A DNA stretch of 64,000 nt from Paractinoplanes bogorensis (GTDB taxonomy: Bacteria > Actinomycetota > Actinomycetes > Mycobacteriales > Micromonosporaceae): positions 62,001 to 126,000 of the forward strand of contig NZ_JAHKKG010000011.1 in NCBI RefSeq assembly GCF_018829635.1, read 5' to 3'. How positions within the stretch are numbered: position 1 is the stretch's first letter; every line of letters starts with the position of its first letter. Below the pieces are notes generated by a model. The model saw nothing but the letters and a program-made list of their open reading frames with translations. It searched no databases and had not been told where the DNA came from. Below, piece by piece: positions 57,038 through 64,000 of this stretch. The position numbers and the translations under genes are program-made.

Positions 57038-58050
57038 CGACGGTCGAGCAGCCACCAGCCTGGTGGCTCTATCGGGGCGACGGCATCCCGGCCGAGGGCG
57101 ACCAACGGCTGAGTCTGCCCGAACCGCCGGCTTGGCGTTCCTTCGACGGCGCACCGATCCAGCCACCCCCGCCGGAGGAGGACACCGACATCACCCGGAA
57201 GCTGGGTCGATTCGACGTGAGCCCGGTACGTCACGCCGATCGCAAGGAGGGCGACATGATCAATGCCGCGCTCTGGTTGCGCCGTCCGCTCCTGGTCACC
57301 GGCAGCCCCGGCAGCGGCAAGTCCGCCATCGCGTTCCGGATCGCCCGGGAACTCCGGCTGGGCCGGGTCCTGGAATGGTCGATCACCAGCCGGACGACCC
57401 TGCGGTCCGGCCTCTACGACTACGACGCGATCGGCCGGGCCCAGGATCGGCAGACGGACTCCGGTACGTCGGCGACCATCGGGGACTTCGTCCGTCTGGG
57501 CCCCCTCGGAACCGCCCTGCTCGCCTATGAGCGACCTCGCGTCCTGTTGATCGATGAACTCGACAAGAGCGACATCGATCTGCCGAACGACCTGTTGCAC
57601 ATCCTCGAGAACGGCAACTACGACGTGCCGGAACTGGTGCGGGCGAGCAGTCGCGAACCGGAGAACTCGGTGTTCACCGACGATCCGGACCGGCGGGCGG
57701 TGATCCGGGAGGGACGGGTACGGTGCCGGGCGTTCCCGATCGTGGTGATCACCAGCAACGGGGAGCGGGACTTCCCGCCGGCGTTCCTGCGCCGGTGCCT
57801 GTTGCTGAGCCTTCCGCTGCCGGGCGCCGAAGATCTCGCCGCGATGGTCAAAGCGCAGCTGCCGTTCCTGGAGGACGGTCAGCGCCAGCTGATCGACGAT
57901 TTCCTGGCCCGCCCGGTCGATGACGCCCTGGCCCGGGATCAGCTGCTCAACGCGGTCCACCTGACCGCGTCGGGCGCCTATGCCGAGGACCGGGAGGCTT
58001 GGCAACGTCTCGTGACCAGCATCTGGCATTCCCTGTCGCTGGACCGGTAG
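57034..58050 (+). CDS. MoxR-type AAA+ ATPase
   Basis: The 338-residue protein is a single AAA+ module after a Pro-rich N-terminal arm. Walker A is GSPGSGKSA (Lys96), Walker B VLLIDELDKS (Asp174, Glu175), sensor 1 VVITSNGERDFP and the arginine finger FLRRCLLLSL. The layout fits MoxR-like chaperone ATPases, which remodel partner proteins through a vWA protein; the vWA-containing gene follows two bases later. ATG 57034 overlaps the VMAP stop (ATGA). It is the central ATPase of the ternary VMAP-MoxR-vWA system. Confidence 0.9.
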   Translation: MTTVEQPPAWWLYRGDGIPAEGDQRLSLPEPPAWRSFDGAPIQPPPPEEDTDITRKLGRFDVSPVRHADRKEGDMINAALWLRRPLLVTGSPGSGKSAIAFRIARELRLGRVLEWSITSRTTLRSGLYDYDAIGRAQDRQTDSGTSATIGDFVRLGPLGTALLAYERPRVLLIDELDKSDIDLPNDLLHILENGNYDVPELVRASSREPENSVFTDDPDRRAVIREGRVRCRAFPIVVITSNGERDFPPAFLRRCLLLSLPLPGAEDLAAMVKAQLPFLEDGQRQLIDDFLARPVDDALARDQLLNAVHLTASGAYAEDREAWQRLVTSIWHSLSLDR

Positions 58051-58052
58051 CG

Positions 58053-61000
58053 ATGGACGGCATCGACCCGGCCCGGACACATCCCGACGCCTACCAGGTC
58101 GCGGATGCGGTGTGGCTCGCCGCGATGATCAGGGAAGGCGGCTATGAGCCGGAATCCGTTCCCTGGCCGCGTCCCGGCCCGGCCGCGGTCGAACCGGGGA
58201 TCGGCAGCGACCGGGACACGAAATCCGGGCCGGGGGACGCCCAGCCGAGACCTTTACCCGTAACCGAGGAGGTGCCCGCCGAGACCGTCGGCCGGCTGAT
58301 CCATCATCCCGCCGAGATCCCGGGACTCGCCGAGAGCACCCTGCTGAGCGCGCTGCCCACCGGCCGCCGGCTGGCCCGGGCGCTCAACCCGTTCAAACGG
58401 CGGATCCGCTCGAGCACAGGCACCGAGCTCGACGAGGACGTCACCGCCGAGTGGGCCGCCGAGACGGGAGTGTGGCTCCCGCGTTTCCGGCCGGCGCAGG
58501 AACGCTGGCTGGGCCTCACGGTGATCATCGACGGGAGTGCGTCGATGAGCGTCTGGCGCCCGGCCCTGACCTCTCTCCGGCTTCTGCTGGAAAGGCACAG
58601 TGCTTTCCGCGCCGTACGCACGTTCCACCTCTCGGTGGACGACACCGGAGATCCGCGCGTGCAGACGCCGAACGGTGGCATACGCAGTCCGGGTGAACTG
58701 CTCGATCCCACCGGCCGGCAGATCTTCCTGGTGATCACTGATGGACTGGGCGCGGTCTGGCGGCAGGAGCCGATCGGCCGACTGCTGCGGCTGTGGGGCA
58801 GTTGCGGCCCGCTGGTCCTGGTCAACCCGTTTCCGCAGCGATACTGGCGGCTGGGCAACCTGATTCCGCGTCCGTGCCGGATCCGGGTGCCGAGACCGGC
58901 CGCCGCAACCGGTGAGCTCCGGGTGCGTTACCCGGCCGATCTGAGCAACCTTTTCGACCCGCCGACGTCGGCCGGAGCCCTGGCGGTGCCCCTGGTCGAG
59001 CTCAGCCCGCGCTGGCTGAGCTGGTGGGCGCGGCTGCTCACCGGGCCTCCGGGGTGGACCGACGCGGTGGTGCACGTCGTCGACCCGGGCCTGCCGCCGG
59101 AACTGAACGACTCCGGCGACGACCCCGAGCCCGAGGCGGCCGTACTCGGCTTCCGGCGTACGGCCTCGCCCCGCGCCTTCCGGTTGGCCACCTTGCTGGC
59201 CGCCGCGCCGCTGGAACTGCCGTTGCTGCACCGTCTCCAGCGGATTCTGCTGCCCGAGTCGGAGACGGTTCATCTGGCCGAGGTGCTGGCCGGCCCGCTC
59301 GTGCGCCGGGTGGATGCGGCCGGCACCAGGTTCGACTTCCCCGCCGGAGTGCGGGAGGCGCTGCTCGCTCGAGCCAGTCGCGACGACGCGGCGCGGGTGC
59401 TGCGGACCATAGCGGCCCATCGGCCGGGCCGGGACGGGGCGGGGTCTCACCTGGCCCACGTCATCGACGCACCCCAGAGCGTGCCCGATCCGGTGGTCAC
59501 CGAGGCCACCGTCGCGATGGACCGCATCGAGCTCATCGTTCTCCTCGCACTGTCCGGGCCGTATGCGACACGTGCCCGCCGGCTCCGTGAAGCCATCGAC
59601 GCTTACGACAGGCGTACCGGAACGCCTGCCGATCCCTCGACGACCGAGGACCGTGCCGACCCCAGCACGGTCCCGGCGGAAGGCGGTGAATCCGTGTCCG
59701 CACAACCGCAACCGGAACGCCCCGGCGGCCCGGCCGAAGAAGCCACGTTCCCCATCAACGAGGACTTCGGGCTGTCCAGTGGCTTCCTGCCCGACGAGGC
59801 GCCGTTGTCGCTCGATGAGATCGTGCGCGGCCAGAGCCCTGACCAGGGCCCGAAGGTCTGGGGCAATGTCCCGCCCAGGAACCCGGTCTTCACCGGTCGC
59901 CGTGCCCTGCTCGAACAGCTCGAGCGCCGGCTGCGCACGCAGAACGTGGCGGCGGTGCTTCCCCAGGCGCTGCACGGCGAGGGCGGTGTCGGTAAGTCAC
60001 AGATCGCCATCGAGTACGCCTACCGGCACCGCGACGAATACGACGTGATCTGGTGGGTGCCCTCGGAACGGCCGGCCCAGGTGCTCGCATCCCTGATCGA
60101 GCTCGGCGACCAGCTCGGCCTGGACGTGGGCAACGAGGTCATTTCCGCGGTACCCAAGGTTCGTGACGCGTTGCGCGCGGGGACGCCGTACGGGAACTGG
60201 CTTCTGGTTTTCGACAACGCCGAGAACCCGGACACGGTGCGCGACTACTTCCCGGAGGAGGGCACCGGCAAGGTTCTGATCACCTCCCGCAATCAGGACT
60301 GGAGCCAGATCGCGGAGTCGCTCGAGGTGGACGTCTTCGCCCGGGGCGAGAGCGTTCGCCTGCTGCTACGCCGCAACCCCGGGTTGCCCGAGGCCGACGC
60401 CGACCGACTGGCCGAGGTGCTGGGCGACCTGCCCCTGGCGATCGAACACGCCTCCGCCTGGCTGCACACGACCGGTGTGGCGGCCGGGGACTACCTGCGG
60501 CTGATCCGGGAGAAGCAGGACCAGCTCGACCTCACGCCGGGGTACGACCTGCCGGTCATCGCCGCGGCCAACGTGGCGCTCGACCGGCTGGCGGTGGAGA
60601 ACCCGGCCGCCGTCCAGCTCCTTCAGGTCTGCTCGTTCTTCGCCCCCGAACCGATCAGCCGGGACCTGTTCGAAGGGGTCCGGGGGCCGATGGGAGCCGC
60701 CGAACTCGACGAGACCCTGAAGAACCCGAGCCGGCTCAGCGACACGATCCGCGACATCCAGAAGTACGTGCTGGCCCGGATCGACCACCGGGGCAACAGC
60801 CTGCAACTCCACCGGCTGGTGCAGAAGGTCCTGCAGGACAGCATCCCGCCCGATCGGCGTTCGCTCCTCGAGCACGGGGCCCACATCCTGCTGACCGGAG
60901 TCCGGCTCGGCGATCCGGCTGATCCGAGGCAGTGGCTGGGATACCAGGCGCTCGCGTCGCACCTGACCAACTCCCGCGCGTGGACGTGCGAGGACGACTG

Positions 61001-62321
61001 GGCGCGCGGTGTCATGGTCGACCTGGTGAGGTTCTACTTCTACTGGGGTGGCTACGACACCGGTCAGGACCTGGCTCAGCAGGTTCTCGACGACTGGCGG
61101 GGCCGGCTGGGCGCCGAGCATCGGCAGACTCTCAGCGCGGCCAAGTGGCTCGGCTACTACCTGTGGGTCCGAGGCGACTTCCCCCGTGCCGCCGTCATCC
61201 AGCAGGAGACCCTGCAGCTCTACCTCGACACCGCCGGCCCGAACGACCAGGAGACCATCGATGCCATGGGCATGGTCGCCTCGACCCTGCGAAGCTCCGG
61301 GCAGTTCACGGCCGCCCGTGACTTCGATCTCCGGGCGTTCCGCACGGCTCGCCGCAGCATCGGCGAGAATGAGCCGTACACCCTCATCGCGGCGCACAAC
61401 CTGGGCGTCAGCCTCCGGCTCACCGGTGAGTTCGGGGTGGCCCGCCAGCTCGACGCCGATACGTACCGGCGGCGGATCGCGGTGCTCGGTCACGACCATC
61501 CGGAAACGCTGCGGACGCTGAACAACCTGACCATCGACGAGCGGGAGTGCGGGGAGTACATCCGTTCCCGGCAGATGGTGGAGGACAACTACGACCGGTA
61601 CGCGCGGCTGTTCGGCGTCGGCCATCAGGAGACGATCCGCATCGCCCGGAATCTGGCCGTTGCCCGCCGCCGGGCCGGGGATCATTCCGGCGCCTTCAAA
61701 TTGGCCGAGGACACCATGAACCGGTTCCGTGACCGGTTCGGCCCGACCCAGCCCGACACGATCGCGGCCGCCCTGAACTTCGCGGTCGACCTCCGTGAGT
61801 CCGACGATCTGCCCCGGGCGCGGGAACTGGCGGAGCAGACGGCGGCCGACTACCGGGAGACGTTGGGCGCCGAACATCCGTACACGCTGTACGCGCGCAC
61901 CAATCTCGGCATCGTGCTCCGGCTGCTCGGGCAGGTCGAGGACTCCGAGTCACACAATCGAGCCGCCTGGGACAGTCTCCGGCGTCAGCTCGGCAGCCAG
62001 CACATCCTCACGCTCACGTGCGGCATCAACCTGGCCAGCGACCTGGCCGCGCAGCAACGGCACGAGGAGGCGTACGCACTGGACACGGAGATCCTCGACC
62101 TGTGCCGGCATCACATCGGGGAGGACCACCCGTCCACCCTGGCCTGTTCACTCAACCTGTCGTTCGACCTGACCGCCCTCGGCCGCACCGCCGAGGCCGA
62201 CGCACGATTCGACGCGACGATGACGGCCTATCGACGAGTTCTCGGGCCGGACCACCCGGCGATCAAGGCCGCGACCGAGCGGGTGCGAGCCAACTGCGAC
62301 GTCGACCCGATGCAGTTCTGA
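58053..62321 (+). CDS. vWA-like, NB-ARC and TPR fusion (FxSxx-COOH system TPR protein)
   Basis: The 1422-residue protein joins three parts. Residues about 130-330 are a SAV_2336-type vWA-like domain with MIDAS DGSASMS (Asp160). An NB-ARC STAND ATPase spans about 605-880: PVFTGRRALLEQL, Walker A GEGGVGKSQ (Lys648), LLVFDNAEN and DLPLAIEHASAWL. The last 450 residues are about ten TPR repeats (TLYARTNLGIVLRLLG and similar). This matches the tetratricopeptide protein of FxSxx-COOH peptide systems. ATG 58053 starts two bases after the MoxR stop. The vWA part would dock to MoxR and the NB-ARC-TPR part would sense the trigger, joining sensor and adaptor in one chain. Confidence 0.85.
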   Translation: MDGIDPARTHPDAYQVADAVWLAAMIREGGYEPESVPWPRPGPAAVEPGIGSDRDTKSGPGDAQPRPLPVTEEVPAETVGRLIHHPAEIPGLAESTLLSALPTGRRLARALNPFKRRIRSSTGTELDEDVTAEWAAETGVWLPRFRPAQERWLGLTVIIDGSASMSVWRPALTSLRLLLERHSAFRAVRTFHLSVDDTGDPRVQTPNGGIRSPGELLDPTGRQIFLVITDGLGAVWRQEPIGRLLRLWGSCGPLVLVNPFPQRYWRLGNLIPRPCRIRVPRPAAATGELRVRYPADLSNLFDPPTSAGALAVPLVELSPRWLSWWARLLTGPPGWTDAVVHVVDPGLPPELNDSGDDPEPEAAVLGFRRTASPRAFRLATLLAAAPLELPLLHRLQRILLPESETVHLAEVLAGPLVRRVDAAGTRFDFPAGVREALLARASRDDAARVLRTIAAHRPGRDGAGSHLAHVIDAPQSVPDPVVTEATVAMDRIELIVLLALSGPYATRARRLREAIDAYDRRTGTPADPSTTEDRADPSTVPAEGGESVSAQPQPERPGGPAEEATFPINEDFGLSSGFLPDEAPLSLDEIVRGQSPDQGPKVWGNVPPRNPVFTGRRALLEQLERRLRTQNVAAVLPQALHGEGGVGKSQIAIEYAYRHRDEYDVIWWVPSERPAQVLASLIELGDQLGLDVGNEVISAVPKVRDALRAGTPYGNWLLVFDNAENPDTVRDYFPEEGTGKVLITSRNQDWSQIAESLEVDVFARGESVRLLLRRNPGLPEADADRLAEVLGDLPLAIEHASAWLHTTGVAAGDYLRLIREKQDQLDLTPGYDLPVIAAANVALDRLAVENPAAVQLLQVCSFFAPEPISRDLFEGVRGPMGAAELDETLKNPSRLSDTIRDIQKYVLARIDHRGNSLQLHRLVQKVLQDSIPPDRRSLLEHGAHILLTGVRLGDPADPRQWLGYQALASHLTNSRAWTCEDDWARGVMVDLVRFYFYWGGYDTGQDLAQQVLDDWRGRLGAEHRQTLSAAKWLGYYLWVRGDFPRAAVIQQETLQLYLDTAGPNDQETIDAMGMVASTLRSSGQFTAARDFDLRAFRTARRSIGENEPYTLIAAHNLGVSLRLTGEFGVARQLDADTYRRRIAVLGHDHPETLRTLNNLTIDERECGEYIRSRQMVEDNYDRYARLFGVGHQETIRIARNLAVARRRAGDHSGAFKLAEDTMNRFRDRFGPTQPDTIAAALNFAVDLRESDDLPRARELAEQTAADYRETLGAEHPYTLYARTNLGIVLRLLGQVEDSESHNRAAWDSLRRQLGSQHILTLTCGINLASDLAAQQRHEEAYALDTEILDLCRHHIGEDHPSTLACSLNLSFDLTALGRTAEADARFDATMTAYRRVLGPDHPAIKAATERVRANCDVDPMQF

Positions 62322-62324
62322 CCC

Positions 62325-64000
62325 CTACTTCGCCCGGGCCAGCACCGGGGCCAGCCGGCGCGCCAGCTCGACCGGCCCGGTGGTGCGCCGGACGCCGGGG
62401 TCGGCGAAGACCGCGCGGACGAGGTCGGGCCGCTCGTTGAGCACGGCCGCGGCATCCCGGTCGCCCTCGGCGTCGAGACTCATGGCGAGACCGACCCAGG
62501 CCCTGGCCTCGTCGTCCGAGACGTGCGGGGCGCCGTCCGCATCCAGGCCGCTCAGCGTTCCGGTGAACGCCTCCCGGGCCGACCCGGGATCCTGGGCCAG
62601 CAAGGCGTTCTCGGCGACCGTCACCGGATCCGTGCCGCCCGGACGAACAACGTCGGCCGCGACCGCCAGCCGGCGTGCTGCGGCCGGAATACGCTGACGC
62701 CAGCGCAGGTCCGGATGCGGATCGATCACGGCAGCACCCAGGGCTGTCTCGCCGAGCCGTCCGACGTGGCCGGCAAGTTCAGCGACCTCTTCGTCCCGTG
62801 GCCGGAAGTGCCGGAGGCGCCAGCCGATCCGGTGGCTGTCGGCGGTCAGGCGCGCGAGTCGTTCGACCGCGGGCCCGACGGCCTCCATCGGCTTGGCCTG
62901 CCACTCCTCGACCTGCTGCCGCAGTCCGGTGAGGAGGATCCGGCCGGTCTCGGTCAGCGTCGTCGCGTCGAGTCCGATGCGGACGGACTCGGCGGTCTGC
63001 TGCAGGGCGTAGGCGTACTCGAACGCGGTGATCTCCCGCTCGGCACCGTCCACCTTCTGCAACCGGGTGCGCCAGAAGCGTGCAATGCCGAAGAAGGCAT
63101 AGATTCCCTGGATCAGCCCGCCCAGCGGGCGCGGGTCGTCGCGCCAGGGCGCGTAGTACAACCGGCCGTCGTCCGGCTCCGTCAGCTGGAGGAGGTGGAG
63201 CAGTGCCCCGAGCTTGATGTGCTGATACTCGTGGATCAGCGAGACGGCCATGATGGTCGCGTCCGGTGGCTCGGAGACCATCACGCTGCCGAACGCCTCA
63301 CCGCTGGACGCGCTGCGGGTCTCCCAACCCGGCAGGTGCTTGAGCGGCACGATCGCGGTGATCCCGCCGGCCATGGCGTCGGCATCGGCGGGATAGTCCC
63401 GGCACAGCGATTCCCAGGCGTCCGCGATCAGCCGCTGCCACCGGCCGAAGGCGTCGTCGTCCAGACGCACCGGCGGAACCGGGTCGCCGAGGTCACGAAG
63501 CGGGTCGAGATCGTCCAGCCAGACCGAGAGACGAAGGCTGTCGCCGGTCTCGACGCGGCGCAGGGACCACCATCCCGGCCGGCCGGGCTCGGGTTCCACG
63601 TCGGTGGCGTCGGCCGGGACCAGCAGGTCGTCGCCGATCCGGATCCGGCCGGCCTCGGTGCTCGCCTCGACGGTGTCGCCGGGCGTGCTGCCGGGGAAGC
63701 GGGCCAGGCCGTACGTGTGGATCATCGCGTTGCCGTCGCGCAGCGGTAGGCGAGCCGACCAGGTGAGGCCGGCCCGGGCCGCGACCGCGAGGGCAAACGC
63801 GTGGACGACACCGAGGTCGACGAACAGCGGTGCCGAGCTGGTGGCGCCGCCGTGCAGACGACGGAGAGCATAGGCGCACCCGCTGCCGACTCCGGGCTCC
63901 ATGAGGACGGAACGGAACGTTTCCGGGTCGGATGCCTGGGCCTCGGTGAGGATCGCCAGGACGGCGTCGACCGGAGCCAACGGGCCGAGAGTGTCCGGCC
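62325..64000 (-). CDS. HEXXH-motif protein of FxSxx-COOH type system (5' end outside window)
   Basis: The frame is open to the window edge, so the N-terminus is missing; 558 residues are visible. The signature LIHEYQHIKLGALLHLLQL gives the HEXXH metal site near the middle. AYALRRLHGG and LPLKHLPGWETRSASSGEAFG upstream, and RRTTGPVELARRLAPVL at the end, fit the HEXXH proteins encoded beside radical-SAM FxsB and the small FxSxx-COOH peptide. They are thought to modify that peptide, perhaps by hydroxylation. It converges on the vWA-NB-ARC-TPR gene, with three bases between the stops. The radical-SAM and precursor genes would lie just beyond base 64000. Confidence 0.8.
   Translation of the reverse strand, partial: PDTLGPLAPVDAVLAILTEAQASDPETFRSVLMEPGVGSGCAYALRRLHGGATSSAPLFVDLGVVHAFALAVAARAGLTWSARLPLRDGNAMIHTYGLARFPGSTPGDTVEASTEAGRIRIGDDLLVPADATDVEPEPGRPGWWSLRRVETGDSLRLSVWLDDLDPLRDLGDPVPPVRLDDDAFGRWQRLIADAWESLCRDYPADADAMAGGITAIVPLKHLPGWETRSASSGEAFGSVMVSEPPDATIMAVSLIHEYQHIKLGALLHLLQLTEPDDGRLYYAPWRDDPRPLGGLIQGIYAFFGIARFWRTRLQKVDGAEREITAFEYAYALQQTAESVRIGLDATTLTETGRILLTGLRQQVEEWQAKPMEAVGPAVERLARLTADSHRIGWRLRHFRPRDEEVAELAGHVGRLGETALGAAVIDPHPDLRWRQRIPAAARRLAVAADVVRPGGTDPVTVAENALLAQDPGSAREAFTGTLSGLDADGAPHVSDDEARAWVGLAMSLDAEGDRDAAAVLNERPDLVRAVFADPGVRRTTGPVELARRLAPVLARAK

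Overview
The window is very GC-rich, uses many GTG starts, and carries long, densely packed, translationally coupled operons. It also has a c-di-AMP-type riboswitch ahead of an Rpf/LysM gene, a CebR-type box ahead of a cellulose-binding secreted enzyme, a SARP/AfsR-type regulator and a HelR-type ATPase. Together these point to a filamentous actinomycete, most likely of the Micromonosporaceae (Actinoplanes-like). No rRNA, tRNA, CRISPR array, insertion sequence or integrase was found.

Layout. 1-4.0 kb: the 3' end of an Ig-like secreted protein, a repeat-rich secreted protein, and a TetR regulator divergent from a CocE-type hydrolase around a palindromic operator. 4.0-17.4 kb: one minus-strand operon of ten genes, read in the order GrpE, Hsp70, FN3 protein, soluble GTPase, GTPase-associated protein, membrane GTPase, 57-residue membrane peptide, second Hsp70, vWA protein, and a protein ending in a Death-like domain. 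Nearly every junction overlaps or abuts. 17.4-31.0 kb: further signalling or conflict genes, namely a membrane protein, a sigma-like/CHAT/TPR operon, a membrane-anchored extracellular vWA protein, a membrane protein and a nucleoside-phosphorylase effector that share a duplicated short Gly/Asn motif, and a SARP-NB-ARC-TPR regulator. 31.0-54.6 kb: mostly ordinary chromosome. It holds a HelR-like ATPase with a roughly 700-residue low-complexity tail, a CBM2 glycoside hydrolase, an aldo/keto reductase, PrsW, a 1.8 kb stretch of two tandem-repeat families, a DUF6493-like/SWIM pair, a site-2 protease, an MFS-UspA fusion, a UspA protein, a riboswitch-controlled Rpf and an M4 metalloprotease. 54.9-64.0 kb: a second conflict locus of VMAP-type effector, MoxR ATPase, vWA-NB-ARC-TPR protein and a convergent HEXXH protein cut by the window edge. 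The last two are components typical of FxSxx-COOH peptide systems.

How the genes may work together. The 4-17 kb operon combines a chaperone machine (two Hsp70s and GrpE), two GTPases with their partner, a vWA adaptor and a Death-like interaction module. The most economical reading is an NTP-gated assembly that recruits an effector through the Death-like domain, though no obvious toxic enzyme lies in that operon. CHAT protease and nucleoside-phosphorylase domains, both known effector classes, lie next door. The 55-64 kb locus carries its own fused effector, a phosphorylase domain on VMAP-C. These system-level roles are inferences from gene content; the individual domains and motifs are read directly from the sequence.
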